A stretch of DNA of 64,000 bases from Bacteroidota bacterium (GCA_016192075.1 JACPUU010000017.1:1-64000); one strand, 5' to 3'. Counted from the stretch's first letter, positions 1 to 9,622 are shown. Notes: generated from the sequence alone by a model not told the origin. A program made the numbers and translations.

Positions 1-838
1 AGGCGAATGCTTTTCGAGTGACCAGGTTGATGTAACGGTTAACCCGATGCCGGTAGTGAGTTTTGTAGGAGACAGCCTGATGGGTTGTGACCCGCTGACG
101 GTAAACTTCACCAACCAGACAATACCGGGTGGATCAAACTGTAGCTGGACCTTTGGAGATGGTAACAGCACAACAGGATGCACAACGGTATCAAACACAT
201 ACCTCAGTGCAGGTATCTACGATGTAACCCTGACTGTGACATCACTCGAGGGTTGTACCGCTTCGGCTACTTACAATGATTATATAACCATAATGGCGCA
301 GCCGGTTGCTGAGTTCACGTTCTCACCGCAAGAGGTTTCGGTAGGTGATCCAACTGTGATGTTTGCAAACTCATCGCAATTTGCAGATACCTATGAGTGG
401 AATTTTGGAGATGGAGGCGCTTCACTGCAGGAGAATCCGACACATACATTCCCGCAAACAGGTAATGTTACGTATGAAGTGATGTTGATTGCAACCAATT
501 CAGTTGGATGTGCTGATACAGCTACAGCAGAAGTTGATATTGTGGATGAGTTGATTTTCTATGTTCCAAATGTATTTACACCAGATGGAAATAACATTAA
601 CAACACATTCCTGCCGGTATTTACTTCCGGATTTGACATCTACGATTATCACCTGACCATTTTCAATCGTTGGGGAGAGGTAATGTTTGAGTCATACAAC
701 TCAACTGCAGGATGGAGCGGAACATACGGTGATCAGGGTCTTGTAGAAGATGGCGTATATGTGTGGCAAATTGAATTTGGTGACAACCGGTCAGACAAAC
801 GTCACAAATACCGCGGACACGTCACTGTTTTGAAATAG
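1..838 (+). CDS. PKD-domain protein with CHU_C type B sorting domain (3' end only)
   Basis: This is the C-terminal part of a secreted surface protein. The frame is open from base 2, so the true start lies left of the window and the internal Met at base 47 is not a credible start. Two PKD-type repeats are visible through their FGDG cores (TFGDGN and NFGDGG). They are followed by a C-terminal domain with VPNVFTPDGNN, FNRWGEVMFE, a GWSG-type turn and DGVYVWQI, which are hallmarks of the gliding-motility-associated CHU_C family (T9SS type B sorting domain). Known biology: such proteins cross the outer membrane through the type IX system and are kept at the cell surface. PKD modules are usually spacers or adhesion modules. 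The catalytic or binding part, if any, is outside the window. A hairpin terminator follows 27 bases after the stop. Confidence 0.9.
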   Translation, partial: GECFSSDQVDVTVNPMPVVSFVGDSLMGCDPLTVNFTNQTIPGGSNCSWTFGDGNSTTGCTTVSNTYLSAGIYDVTLTVTSLEGCTASATYNDYITIMAQPVAEFTFSPQEVSVGDPTVMFANSSQFADTYEWNFGDGGASLQENPTHTFPQTGNVTYEVMLIATNSVGCADTATAEVDIVDELIFYVPNVFTPDGNNINNTFLPVFTSGFDIYDYHLTIFNRWGEVMFESYNSTAGWSGTYGDQGLVEDGVYVWQIEFGDNRSDKRHKYRGHVTVLK

Positions 839-864
839 AATAACCGATTTAGGATTAGTAAACT

Positions 865-897
865 AAAAACCGACACTGAAAAGGGTCGGTTTTTTTG
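865..897 (+). terminator. Rho-independent terminator
   Basis: A stem of AAAACCGAC pairs with GTCGGTTTT around a 10-base loop and runs into a T tract. It sits just after the PKD/CHU_C gene and should end its transcript. Confidence 0.85.
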
Positions 898-1246
898 TTT
901 ATGAAAGAGGGCTCTGACCAATTAAATCAATATGAAGGTGATTGTGTGATTTGTGCCTGCATCGTCTTTGCGCTGCCGTCAGCTCTTATGCGGAACGCTG
1001 GTGCAAGTGTAAACTTCAGCGGTATACGAACAGCTGAGAAAGGTTGTCGGGAATGTTTATTTAGAAGAGATTTGAGAACACCGATAGCATGGATCTGCTG
1101 GTAAAAACGGCCATGTTTTCAATGGAGATTGATTGTAAATTTACGTCCACCGGCCTGCCCTTGAACAGGTAGATTTTTGGCGACGTTCATGCGTTTTGCA
1201 TTTTACGATTGATGATAGCTTCAATATTGATTTTTAAACAAAATTG
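898..1246. other. Intergenic stretch with no supported gene
   Basis: About 350 bases between the terminator and the next promoter. A 69-codon rightward open frame (895-1104) begins inside the T tract of the terminator. It is Cys/Trp-rich at its end and resembles nothing I recognise, so I do not call it. No tRNA-like or strong repeat structure was seen. Confidence 0.5.
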
Positions 1247-1280
1247 TTTGATACAATTCACCCGTGAGTCAATACATTTG
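1247..1280 (+). promoter_or_regulatory. Bacteroidota-type promoter (-33 TTTG, -7 TACATTTG)
   Basis: TACATTTG at 1273-1280 matches the TAnnTTTG -7 consensus of Bacteroidota. TTTG at 1247-1250 lies 22 bases upstream, in the expected range for the -33 element. The next start codon is at 1306. Confidence 0.6.
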
Positions 1281-1305
1281 ATGAGATTTTTTGATCCTGT
1301 TTTAG

Positions 1306-1647
1306 ATGGCATATTCTTTACCTCCTGATGCAAAACCAGGCCCTTTGAACCCGGCAAATGTTCCACCGGCGTTGAGACCTTTTATTCCACTTGCAGAAAA
1401 ATTTGGGATAGGTGATGATGGTTACCGTGATGAGTTGCTTTTCAGACTTGATATAAATGAACTGGAAGAACTCATTCAGGCATTTGATGAAATACCGCAG
1501 CATGTTTTGGATGCATGGTTAGTCGGGGAGGAGGCAAATTCACTTGCACCAACGCATGAATACGTAACATTCACATGTCTGACAATGTCTTATTACATGG
1601 CAAAAGTCCGGTTAAAAACAGCATTGAGTAGAATGCATTCTGAATAA
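1306..1647 (+). CDS. Small hypothetical protein (113 aa)
   Basis: I do not recognise this protein. It has a Pro-rich N-terminus (PPDAKPGPLNPANVPPALRP), no signal peptide or membrane segment, and a mostly helical acidic middle (ELEELIQAFDEIPQ). It therefore looks like a small cytoplasmic protein. Support that it is real: a good TAnnTTTG promoter 26 bases upstream, a strong terminator directly downstream, and no competing frame of similar quality. It is monocistronic, between a surface-protein gene and the convergent M43 protease gene. No function can be assigned. Confidence 0.65.
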   Translation: MAYSLPPDAKPGPLNPANVPPALRPFIPLAEKFGIGDDGYRDELLFRLDINELEELIQAFDEIPQHVLDAWLVGEEANSLAPTHEYVTFTCLTMSYYMAKVRLKTALSRMHSE

Positions 1648-1673
1648 ATACCATTGCTGTTTTTCAAAATAAA

Positions 1674-1703
1674 AAAGCCACCTGCTTTTTTGCAGGTGGC
1701 TTT
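1674..1703. terminator. Bidirectional terminator hairpin
   Basis: A perfect 12-bp stem, AAAGCCACCTGC with GCAGGTGGCTTT, surrounds a T6 loop and is flanked by an A tract on the left. It lies between the convergent 113-aa gene and the M43 protease gene and can serve both. Confidence 0.9.
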
Positions 1704-1726
1704 GTAAACAATGAATCAATTCTACA

Positions 1727-4699
1727 CTATTTGCGAACTACCAGTTTTTTGCTGATTTGTTCGTCTTCAGATTTGATAACGATGAAATAAACACCATCTG
1801 CTACTGAGTTCATATCAAACTCAAGGGTTTGGTTCTGAACGCCGGCATAGGTTCTCTGAATTACCTTTTCACCAACAATATTCACTACTTCAACAGTGAG
1901 ATCATGTGATTTTTTCAGATCAAATGTAATAGCAAATTTACCCGATGTAGGATTTGGATAAATGCTGAATGATTCTGCCAGGTTACCTTCAATACCTGAA
2001 TCATCAAATACGGTTAAGGTAACATCCAGCTCAGCTTCACAGCCACTTGCATCAAGTACATTGCAATAGTATGTGGTAGTCACAGTTGGTGCTACGTTTA
2101 CAGAGTTGGTTGTTCCAATCACGTTTACACCTTCATACCAGGTCCAGCTTACACCACCGGTTACTGTAAGTATAGTGTTTGTTGCCGGAGGAACAGTCGC
2201 ATCTGCTGTTATGGTTGGGTTAAACGTATTAATGTTTCCAACGCTGACAACACCGGTATCTTTACAGTTGTTGGCATCGGTTGTAATAACCGTATAATCA
2301 CCTGAAATTAAACCGGTATAAGTCCACCCGGTCTGGAATGTTGCACCGGAATTGATAGAGTAATCATAAGATCCGCCATCACCGCCAGTAGCAGTAATCA
2401 CAATTTGTCCGTCAGCAGCGGTGCAGGTTTCATCGGTAACTGTATAGTTGACACTCAAAGGCGGATTGACAACAAGGTTGTATACCGGTGACAAATCAGT
2501 TTGGCAAGATCCACTGGCTTCTAACTGAATGGTCCAGTTACCTTGTGTAAAGGTGTTGGTTGTCAGGTTGGCCTGGTCGTAGTAATAGTTATTTGTACCA
2601 TCACTGATATCCCAATAATAACTGCTGGTATTGGTTGAACCGTAACCGTTCATGGTCACGTCCATACCCTCACAGGTTTCTGTAACCGGGAAAGAAACAG
2701 ATGCAGTAGGCGCCGGGCCGTTTGATACCAGGGCGTCCATAATAATAGACGTATTTGGATTTCCGCTGAACAGGTTACTGGTCAGATACCAACCTACGCC
2801 GCCGGAAACAAATACACCTGCTGTGCCCGTGTTGGCACCCCCTACGCGGTCAGCAAAATCAGTAGTGGCAAACATAACGGTATCAAAAGAACCCGAATAG
2901 GTAAAGGTTGCAGAAATCCAGAACGTGCCTGTAACCGAAACCGGTGTTGTAAACTCAATTTCGTTCCAGAACCCTTCATTTAAGTCTGTCAATGGCATGG
3001 TGTGTGCAGTTCCAAGCAGCGCATTCGGGAGCCCCGTTCCGGTGTTGTGTGAGTATACTTTGAATGAAATGTTGGTAGCTGTTCCCATATCATCAATCTG
3101 GTAAATAGGCAAATAAACACCTCTTACCTGGGTAGGCGTAGCGGTTGTATATTTCTCAGCAACTTCCAGTACATTGTATGCACCGGTGTTCAGGCTTGTT
3201 GTTCCGGGATAATAACCAGACTCGCCTGTAACTTTATAAGCGGTCATATTAGCCTCTTCAGCCGGTGTGTAGTTGCGCAGCGTATCGCACGCAATGGCAC
3301 CGCCGCCGCTGGAAATTACGTTGATGTAATTGGTTTTTGTTTCACCGTCACTACCCACGCCGTTGGTGGCAGTTAAGGTAACGGTGTAGGTTCCGGTGTT
3401 GGCAAACTGGATGGTCGGATTCTGACTGGTTGCCGATGTGCTGTTGATGTATGTAACCCCGGCAGATGGTGTTACGCTCCAGCTCCAGGTTGTCGGGAAG
3501 TTTGTACTCAGGTCTGTAAAATTAACTGAACCACCCTGAATTACGGTTGTGATATCTGCTACAAAGTCTGCAACCGGTGGCACCGGGTTTACCGGATCAC
3601 AGGCATTGGATGAGTTCAGGGAGTTGCGTGAGCCGGTAAGTACCAATTGCATCAGGTTAGCCTGTTGCGTTGTAAACATAACGGTACAGTTTGAGTAATC
3701 CATGTAATTCTCATACTGCGTGTTTGTTCCCGGGCAGGTTTGCTGCAAGCCAGAGCAGGACAGTGCATAGTCAAATGACGGGCCGGCGGTGATCGGGGTG
3801 TCTGACAGACCATCATTTCCACTGGTGCAGCCAGTGCCATCTGTATCACCCCAGGTGTGTGATAATCCCAGGTAGTGGCCAATTTCATGGGTAAGTACGC
3901 GGTTAGACGGGTCAACCCCCAGGTTATAGTCAATGACAATACCATCAATGGATGCCGGTGGTAATGAAGAAACGGTAGGTTTGTAAGCATACCCGGCCAC
4001 ACCACTGGTGGCACCGTTGGTAATATCACAAATCCAGACGTTCAGATAGTTGTTCCGGTTCCAAACCGGGGTTCCGGTTCCGCCACCGGTGTCGTCTTTC
4101 ATTTTATTGGTTTCGCTATCTACATCATAATATCCTTCAGTGGTAGAAACCCGGTGAATTCCAAGTTCGGTGAGCTGATTACCCGATGGGTCACGCTGTG
4201 CAAGGCAAAAATCAATGTCTGCGTTGGCTGGTACAAAGCCTAAAGCGGTGCGCGCATTGACAACATCGGCATTTAGCATGTTAAAGTCTTCATTTACAGC
4301 ATCTAAAAGCGCGTAAATAGCCGATTGAGAAACGTTTTCAGCAGGGCTGGCAGGGTTGTAAACGACGTGAAAAATGATTGGAATGGTATATGTTGAACGG
4401 TCACCCCCATCAAACTCCTGGGCCATGATGGCTTGTTCCTGCTCCTCTTGCCGGTAACGTTCAGTAATGCCCTCGCTTTCCAGCCAATGATTGGTCATAG
4501 CATCGGTTAAACAATGCTCGCCGTCATGTTCATGATGAAAATGGGGTGATGCTGTTGGCAGGTAAGTGCTGGCAAATCCATGTGCCACGTTGCCCGCCGG
4601 CATACCGGTTTGCTGCTTAAGCTGCCCGAAAGACAGGGACGAAAATCCCAGGTAGAGCGCTGCTACAGCGAGTAGTTTGTAGCGTTTTTTCATGTTCAA
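1727..4699 (-). CDS. Secreted M43-family zinc metalloprotease with PKD and T9SS type A domains
   Basis: A secreted endopeptidase of 990 aa. Residues 1-25 form a signal peptide ending in FSSLSFGQ. The zinc site is HEIGHYLGLSH (H271, E272, H275, H281), the extended metzincin motif of pappalysin-like M43 proteases, and is followed by the usual Cys-rich SDTP segment. A PKD domain sits near residues 375-465. A region containing WNEIEFTTPVSVTG resembles a jelly-roll carbohydrate-binding module. The C-terminus has IYPNPTSGKFAI and ends SKKLVVRK, the T9SS type A sorting signature. Family knowledge suggests it degrades extracellular protein for nutrition. It is transcribed alone: a promoter lies just upstream and a bidirectional terminator just downstream. 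The exact substrate is unknown. Confidence 0.92.
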   Translation of the reverse strand: MNMKKRYKLLAVAALYLGFSSLSFGQLKQQTGMPAGNVAHGFASTYLPTASPHFHHEHDGEHCLTDAMTNHWLESEGITERYRQEEQEQAIMAQEFDGGDRSTYTIPIIFHVVYNPASPAENVSQSAIYALLDAVNEDFNMLNADVVNARTALGFVPANADIDFCLAQRDPSGNQLTELGIHRVSTTEGYYDVDSETNKMKDDTGGGTGTPVWNRNNYLNVWICDITNGATSGVAGYAYKPTVSSLPPASIDGIVIDYNLGVDPSNRVLTHEIGHYLGLSHTWGDTDGTGCTSGNDGLSDTPITAGPSFDYALSCSGLQQTCPGTNTQYENYMDYSNCTVMFTTQQANLMQLVLTGSRNSLNSSNACDPVNPVPPVADFVADITTVIQGGSVNFTDLSTNFPTTWSWSVTPSAGVTYINSTSATSQNPTIQFANTGTYTVTLTATNGVGSDGETKTNYINVISSGGGAIACDTLRNYTPAEEANMTAYKVTGESGYYPGTTSLNTGAYNVLEVAEKYTTATPTQVRGVYLPIYQIDDMGTATNISFKVYSHNTGTGLPNALLGTAHTMPLTDLNEGFWNEIEFTTPVSVTGTFWISATFTYSGSFDTVMFATTDFADRVGGANTGTAGVFVSGGVGWYLTSNLFSGNPNTSIIMDALVSNGPAPTASVSFPVTETCEGMDVTMNGYGSTNTSSYYWDISDGTNNYYYDQANLTTNTFTQGNWTIQLEASGSCQTDLSPVYNLVVNPPLSVNYTVTDETCTAADGQIVITATGGDGGSYDYSINSGATFQTGWTYTGLISGDYTVITTDANNCKDTGVVSVGNINTFNPTITADATVPPATNTILTVTGGVSWTWYEGVNVIGTTNSVNVAPTVTTTYYCNVLDASGCEAELDVTLTVFDDSGIEGNLAESFSIYPNPTSGKFAITFDLKKSHDLTVEVVNIVGEKVIQRTYAGVQNQTLEFDMNSVADGVYFIVIKSEDEQISKKLVVRK

Positions 4700-4717
4700 T
4701 AGTTTTTTGATTCAGAC

Positions 4718-4750
4718 GAAATGTAATGAATTTCATGGAGCTGACCAAGT
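4718..4750 (-). promoter_or_regulatory. Probable promoter of the M43 protease gene
   Basis: Read leftward, TACATTTC (4718-4725) matches TAnnTTTG except at the last base. A TTGG element lies about 20 bases further upstream (near 4746). The start codon follows 19 bases downstream. Confidence 0.4.
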
Positions 4751-4784
4751 AAATGAACAGGAGCAAAACAGAATTCAGAATGGC

Positions 4785-5480
4785 CTATGAAATTTTAACG
4801 GCTGTCTGGTAGAAATTATTGACACAGCCAATTACTTCATACTTGATATAAAAAGAACTGGTCCATTCCGTGAAGGCTTTGTATTCATGCATGGGAACAT
4901 TAAACTCATCAAAGAAGATGATGTCACCTTTTTTCAGGTAAGGGGTCATTAACGTCAAAACGTATAATGTTGCTGAATATAAATCAGCATCCATTTGAAT
5001 TACTTTGCGTTTTTGATTGGGATAAGTTGCCAGAAAGGGAAGAAGGGTTTGCTGAAAAAGGCCCTGGTAGAATTTGCAGCGCGCATCGTCCATTTGTGGG
5101 GGCTCATTGCCATTTGACATATCACCTGCTTTAAAGGGGCCCCAGTTTTCAGGAAGTCCGGTAAACGTATCAAATCCATGAAAGGATGAGTCAGGATTTT
5201 TTATTTCATTGGCCCACCACCTGAAGGAGCGGCCTTTTGAAACGCCAAATTCAAGATAATCAATATCACTTAATTGTTCGGTTTGAATCACATGTCTGAA
5301 CAAATCTTCACGTTTGTTATAATTGAGCCTGGAATTATAAAAGTCGCTGAACGGATTTTTTTTATGTGCATGAACAAAGCGTGAAAGCTGTGCCAGGTGA
5401 CCTAAAAAAAGAATGATCCTGGATGGAACAAGGTAGTGTAATCTTAAAACAAAAAAGAGGCCTTTTAATTTTCCGCGCAT
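4785..5480 (-). CDS. Class I SAM-dependent methyltransferase, TylF/macrocin-like
   Basis: A 231-aa protein with the motif I region YLEFGVSKGRS, then FHGFDTFTGLPENWG, a metal/SAM-loop motif VIQMDADLYSAT, and FFDEFNVP. Together these resemble the TylF/macrocin O-methyltransferase group of Rossmann methyltransferases, whose DxD-like DADL and FDEF residues bind a divalent metal. The likely role is O-methylation of a sugar or small metabolite; the acceptor cannot be read from sequence. A hydrophobic, basic N-terminus (VLRLHYLVPSRIILFLGHL) may associate with the membrane. It lies 75 bases downstream of the rluB-like gene on the same strand but is probably expressed separately, as no overlap or coupling is visible. 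Confidence 0.8.
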   Translation of the reverse strand: MRGKLKGLFFVLRLHYLVPSRIILFLGHLAQLSRFVHAHKKNPFSDFYNSRLNYNKREDLFRHVIQTEQLSDIDYLEFGVSKGRSFRWWANEIKNPDSSFHGFDTFTGLPENWGPFKAGDMSNGNEPPQMDDARCKFYQGLFQQTLLPFLATYPNQKRKVIQMDADLYSATLYVLTLMTPYLKKGDIIFFDEFNVPMHEYKAFTEWTSSFYIKYEVIGCVNNFYQTAVKIS

Positions 5481-5555
5481 AACAACTTAGTGGGGCTTCA
5501 AATATAGAAAACAAATAACAACTGGTGTGTCACAGGCAGTTTTCAAAAAGGGTGC

Positions 5556-6770
5556 TTAAAGCATTCGTAGAAAATTCACTTCCTCTTCTGTCAAATGGCG
5601 ATAGGTACCACGTGGAAGGTCCTTTTTGGTAAGCCCGGCAAACGAAACGCGATCAAGTTTTTTAACCACATGGCCCAGGGTTTCAAACATCCGCCGTACA
5701 ACGCGGTATTTGCCCGAGTGAATTTCTATACCCACTTCACGGTTTCGTGAATCTTTCAAAATCTCCACTTTATCTGCTTTAACAAATCCGCCGTCTTCCA
5801 GTTCAATGCCTTCAAGAAGAGCGTTTACCTGCTCATAGGTTACCGGTTCAATGGTTTCTACATGATAGAGTTTGCGCACTTCATAGCGCGGATGTGTCAG
5901 CTTTTTAGCAAGGTCACCGTCATTGGTGAAAAGTAATAATCCGGTCGTATTGCGGTCTAAACGACCCACCGGATAAATGCGTTCTTTGCAGGCTTTGGCC
6001 ACCAGCACCATCACGGTCTTACGATCCATGGGATCATCCATGGTAGTGATAAAGTCTTTGGGCTTGTTCAGCAGAACATATCTTTTTTTCTCAGCACGAA
6101 CGGTGCCTCCGTCATATTTCACTTCATCACCCGGTTTTACTTTATACCCCAGTTCGGTAATGATCTGACCATTGACTTTAACAAGTCCGGTCTGGATAAA
6201 AACATCGGCTTCACGGCGTGAGCAAATACCGGCGTTGGATAAGTATTTATTCAGGCGGATATTTTCTGAAAAAGAAGGCAGGGGATCACCTTTTGGTTTT
6301 TTAGGACCGAAGGCTGTTTTTGGATTGTATTTTTTATCACCGGCAAATTTCTTTTTGTCTTTGTCAAAAGCTGGTTTATCTGAAGTACTTTTTCTTTTGA
6401 ATGATTTTTCATCACCGGCTGATTCCCTCGCAGATTTAAATCCTGCCTTTGCAGGCCTTGAATCATCAAACTTAAAGGGCTTTTTTTTGTCGCGGTCAAA
6501 TGCAGGTTTTTCTGTTTTTGAGAAGCGTTTGGATGGTCTTGAATCGTCAGACTTAAAGGTTTTTTTTGTGTCCCGTTCAAAAGCAGGCTTATCTGATTTT
6601 GAAAAACGTTTTGAGGGTTTTGATTCGTCATTAAACGACTCATTTTTTGTGCGTGATTTACCGCCAAAATCTTTTTTTGGTGCACGTTTGGTATCCCCGC
6701 TGAATGATTTTTTTTTGGTGTCAGAAGACGAGCTTTTGTCGCTGCCTGAATATTTGCCTGGTTTGCGCAT
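5556..6770 (-). CDS. RsuA/RluB-family rRNA pseudouridine synthase with long basic N-terminal extension
   Basis: An enzyme that isomerises uridine to pseudouridine in rRNA. Residues about 165-225 form an S4 RNA-binding domain (IRLNKYLSNAGICSRREAD). The catalytic domain follows with the GRLDRNTTGLLLFTNDGDLA motif, whose Asp is the catalytic residue of the family. RluB-like proteins are normally about 240-300 aa. Here residues 1-165 are an added low-complexity, Lys/Ser/Asp-rich tail with imperfect repeats of the type KPAFDRDKKKPFK and DDSRPSKRFSK. Such tails are common on Bacteroidota RluB proteins and probably bind RNA. It is encoded downstream of kdsB on the same strand with a 71-base gap. Assignment to RluB rather than RsuA or RluF is by general similarity. 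Confidence 0.88.
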   Translation of the reverse strand: MRKPGKYSGSDKSSSSDTKKKSFSGDTKRAPKKDFGGKSRTKNESFNDESKPSKRFSKSDKPAFERDTKKTFKSDDSRPSKRFSKTEKPAFDRDKKKPFKFDDSRPAKAGFKSARESAGDEKSFKRKSTSDKPAFDKDKKKFAGDKKYNPKTAFGPKKPKGDPLPSFSENIRLNKYLSNAGICSRREADVFIQTGLVKVNGQIITELGYKVKPGDEVKYDGGTVRAEKKRYVLLNKPKDFITTMDDPMDRKTVMVLVAKACKERIYPVGRLDRNTTGLLLFTNDGDLAKKLTHPRYEVRKLYHVETIEPVTYEQVNALLEGIELEDGGFVKADKVEILKDSRNREVGIEIHSGKYRVVRRMFETLGHVVKKLDRVSFAGLTKKDLPRGTYRHLTEEEVNFLRML

Positions 6771-6841
6771 AATAGATAGTATGGAATCTTCCCGATTCGA
6801 TGAATTGGCTGCAAAGATAGTAAAAAGCGGTGGTACTGTGC

Positions 6842-7588
6842 TTAAAGATTCTCATTCAACGCCCTGATAACGGCAGTAACATCTTCAGGTGTATCTACAT
6901 TCGGGGTTTCAATGTGTGTTTCAACGGTGGCAATTTTATAGCCGTAAAACAACCAGCGCAGCTGCTCCAGCGATTCTGCCTTTTCAAGCTCAGTGGCTGG
7001 CAGTAACAACAGTTTTTTCAGCGTTTCAGTGCGCCAGGCATAAATGCCGATGTGTTTGAAGTAGGAAATTGATTCAGGCCAGTGCGTCAGGTGTTTTCCC
7101 TGCACAAAGGGTATTGCGCTGCGGCTGAAATAAAGTGCATTGCCGGCGTGATCAAGAACCACTTTGATACGGTTTTCATTTTCAATATCGGCAACATTAT
7201 GCAGGCGTTTTACAACGGTGCCAATTTCAACTTCGGGCCGGTTGAAAAGGTCCAGAACCGCATCAATTTGTTCCGGTTTTACGAGCGGTTCATCACCCTG
7301 AATGTTAATGACCACATCGTAACCGGTTTCTTTTGAGATCACCTCTCCGCAGCGCAGCGTGCCGTTTGCGTGATCTGTACTGGTCATGGTTGCTTTTCCG
7401 CCAAACGAAAGCACGTGGTGAAAAATGCGCTGATCGTCGGTTGCCACCACCACATCTGTGAGTAATGCTGATTTTTTGGCCTGTTCGTAAACACGCTGTA
7501 TCATTGACTTACCCGCAATGTCAACCAGGGGTTTGCCCGGAAAGCGTGATGACTGGTAGCGTGATGGTATAATGCCTAAAATTTTCAT
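6842..7588 (-). CDS. kdsB: 3-deoxy-manno-octulosonate cytidylyltransferase
   Basis: Activates Kdo as CMP-Kdo for lipopolysaccharide inner-core synthesis in the cytoplasm. The 248-aa length is typical. The N-terminus GIIPSRYQSSRFPGKPL is the nucleotide-binding signature of KdsB. Other family motifs are VVATDDQRI, NIQGDEPL, and HIGIYAWR before NVDTPEDV near the end. Presence of this gene implies a Kdo-containing LPS. A near-consensus -7 element (TACCTTTA, 7596-7603, leftward) sits 8 bases before the start codon, so a promoter of its own with a very short leader is possible. lepA lies 66 bases upstream on the same strand. Confidence 0.95.
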   Translation of the reverse strand: MKILGIIPSRYQSSRFPGKPLVDIAGKSMIQRVYEQAKKSALLTDVVVATDDQRIFHHVLSFGGKATMTSTDHANGTLRCGEVISKETGYDVVINIQGDEPLVKPEQIDAVLDLFNRPEVEIGTVVKRLHNVADIENENRIKVVLDHAGNALYFSRSAIPFVQGKHLTHWPESISYFKHIGIYAWRTETLKKLLLLPATELEKAESLEQLRWLFYGYKIATVETHIETPNVDTPEDVTAVIRALNENL

Positions 7589-7654
7589 TCAGGGTTAAAG
7601 GTAACGAGAAATTCAGAAACGGTTAACGCTAATGTGCGTCATGAAAACCATTGC

Positions 7655-9445
7655 TTAATCTAATTTAAGAACTGCCAGAAATGCCTCCTGCGGCACTTCT
7701 ACACTTCCAACCTGGCGCATGCGTTTTTTACCTTCTTTTTGTTTTTCAAGAAGTTTGCGTTTACGTGAAATATCACCGCCGTAACATTTGGCAGTAACGT
7801 CTTTACGCAATGCTTTTACGGTTTCACGCGCAATGATTTTGGCTCCAATGGCAGCCTGAATCGGAATTTCAAATTGTTGTCTCGGGATAAGCTCCTTCAA
7901 CTTGGTGCAGATTTTTTTACCCAGTTCAAAGGCATTGCTTCTGTGAACCAGTGCAGATAAGGCATCTACCTGTTCACTGTTCAATAAAATATCCAGTTTG
8001 ATCAAATCAGATTGTTTCATACCAATCGGAAAATAATCAAACGATGCATACCCTTTGGAGCATGATTTCAACTTATCGTAAAAGTCAAAAACAATCTCAC
8101 CCAAAGGCATTTCAAACGTAATTTCAACGCGGCTTTGGGTCAGGTATACCTGGTTTTTAAGTTCACCCCGTTTTTCAATACACAGGTTCATGATCTGACC
8201 TACATAGTCAGATTTGGTAATGATTTGTGCCTTGATATACGGTTCTTCAATGTATTCAATTTTTGACGGATCAGGCAATTCAGACGGGTTATTGACTACT
8301 ACTTTTTCAAGATTCTTAGTCAGGTAGGCATTGTAGGACACGTTTGGAACGGTGGTAATAACAGTCATGTTAAATTCACGCTCCAGCCGTTCCTGGATAA
8401 TTTCCATATGCAGCATTCCCAAAAATCCGCAGCGGAAACCAAAGCCCAGGGCTTGTGATGATTCGGGTTCAAAAACCAGGGATGCATCATTCAGTTTCAG
8501 TTTTTCAAGTGATGCACGCAGGTCTTCAAACTCATCTGTATCTACCGGGTATACACCGGCAAATACCATGGGTTTTACATCTTCAAATCCTTTAATGGCT
8601 TCTTTGCAGGGGTTGGCAACGGTGGTAATGGTGTCACCCACTTTTACCTCATTGGCTTCTTTGATGCCGGAAATGATGTAGCCCACATCGCCAGCTGATA
8701 CAGTTTTCCGGGGTTCCAGATCCATACGCAAAATGCCAACTTCATCAGCGCCGTAGCTTTTTTCAGTGGCAAAAAATTTAACAAGGTCACCTTTGTTTAT
8801 TTTGCCGTCCAGAATGCGGTAATAGGCAATAATTCCACGAAACGAATTGAATACCGAATCAAAGATCATGGCACGCAATGGTGCATTGGGATCACCTTTT
8901 GGAGCCGGAATACGCTCAATAATTGCGGAGAGAATTTTATCTACACCCAAACCGGTTTTTCCACTGGCAGGTATAATATCCAGTGGGCTGCAGCCAATCA
9001 GGTCTACAATCTGATCGGTTACTTCTTCAGGCATGGCACCCGGTAAGTCCATTTTATTCAGAATGGGTATAATGGTCAAATCGTTTTCCAGCGCCAGGTA
9101 CAGGTTTGAAATGGTTTGTGCCTGAATGCCCTGGGCGGCATCTACAATAAGCAGGGCGCCTTCACAGGCAGCAATTGAGCGGGAAACCTCGTATGAAAAA
9201 TCTACGTGGCCCGGTGTATCAATCAGGTTAAGTACATATTTTTTGCCATTGTACAGGTAATCCATTTGAATGGCGTGGCTTTTAATGGTAATGCCGCGTT
9301 CACGCTCCAGATCCATGTCATCAAGGGCCTGAGCCTGCATCTGGCGCTCTGAAATAGTATTGGTAGTCTGCAGCAAACGGTCTGCAAGTGTACTTTTCCC
9401 GTGGTCAATATGTGCAATGATGCAAAAATTCCTGATGTGATCCAT
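7655..9445 (-). CDS. lepA: Translation elongation factor 4 (LepA)
   Basis: A ribosome-associated GTPase that back-translocates or remodels stalled ribosomes. The 596-aa length is the family norm. The G domain starts at the N-terminus with [15 protein letters not shown] (G1), RGITIKSHA (G2), [12 protein letters not shown] (G3) and NKMDLPGA (G4). EF-G-like domains II-V follow, and the LepA-specific C-terminus is recognisable by the [19 protein letters not shown] stretch. The start is fixed by the [19 protein letters not shown]-terminus. The upstream -7 element is only 4 bases from the ATG, suggesting a leaderless or nearly leaderless message. It is divergent from metF. Confidence 0.97.
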   Translation of the reverse strand: MDHIRNFCIIAHIDHGKSTLADRLLQTTNTISERQMQAQALDDMDLERERGITIKSHAIQMDYLYNGKKYVLNLIDTPGHVDFSYEVSRSIAACEGALLIVDAAQGIQAQTISNLYLALENDLTIIPILNKMDLPGAMPEEVTDQIVDLIGCSPLDIIPASGKTGLGVDKILSAIIERIPAPKGDPNAPLRAMIFDSVFNSFRGIIAYYRILDGKINKGDLVKFFATEKSYGADEVGILRMDLEPRKTVSAGDVGYIISGIKEANEVKVGDTITTVANPCKEAIKGFEDVKPMVFAGVYPVDTDEFEDLRASLEKLKLNDASLVFEPESSQALGFGFRCGFLGMLHMEIIQERLEREFNMTVITTVPNVSYNAYLTKNLEKVVVNNPSELPDPSKIEYIEEPYIKAQIITKSDYVGQIMNLCIEKRGELKNQVYLTQSRVEITFEMPLGEIVFDFYDKLKSCSKGYASFDYFPIGMKQSDLIKLDILLNSEQVDALSALVHRSNAFELGKKICTKLKELIPRQQFEIPIQAAIGAKIIARETVKALRKDVTAKCYGGDISRKRKLLEKQKEGKKRMRQVGSVEVPQEAFLAVLKLD

Positions 9446-9449
9446 GGTG

Positions 9450-9457
9450 CAAAATTA
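9450..9457 (-). promoter_or_regulatory. -7 promoter element of lepA
   Basis: Read leftward, TAATTTTG matches TAnnTTTG exactly. It ends 4 bases before the lepA ATG, so transcription should begin at or within a few bases of the start codon. No clear -33 TTG was found at the ideal distance. Confidence 0.5.
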
Positions 9458-9549
9458 ATCTCTTTTTTTGATTCTTCAATGTGGCTTCGCCGGACAGTTA
9501 ACGTTCAGCGGTGGTGCAGGGCCCGTTTTGGAATTTCGAATTTGGATTT

Positions 9550-9581
9550 TTGCCCGCCTGTCAGGGCCACCTGGCAGGCAA
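9550..9581. repeat. GC-rich palindromic element
   Basis: In the lepA-metF divergent region, TTGCCCGCCTGTCAGG is followed after GCCA by CCTGGCAGGCAA, an imperfect inverted repeat. It is much richer in GC than its surroundings. It is not followed by a T tract and so is not an ordinary terminator. It resembles small mobile palindromes and is similar in flavour to the CCTGCCTG/CAGACAGG hairpin inside the broken tRNA-Phe at 59350-59375. Confidence 0.4.
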
Positions 9582-9622
9582 GGAATTTCATGGCGGGCCC
9601 GGATTTATAATTGCATTCTTCT

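Noticed and set aside
895-1104. 69-codon rightward open frame
   Set aside because: It begins inside the T tract of a terminator, has no promoter and an unlikely Cys/Trp composition.
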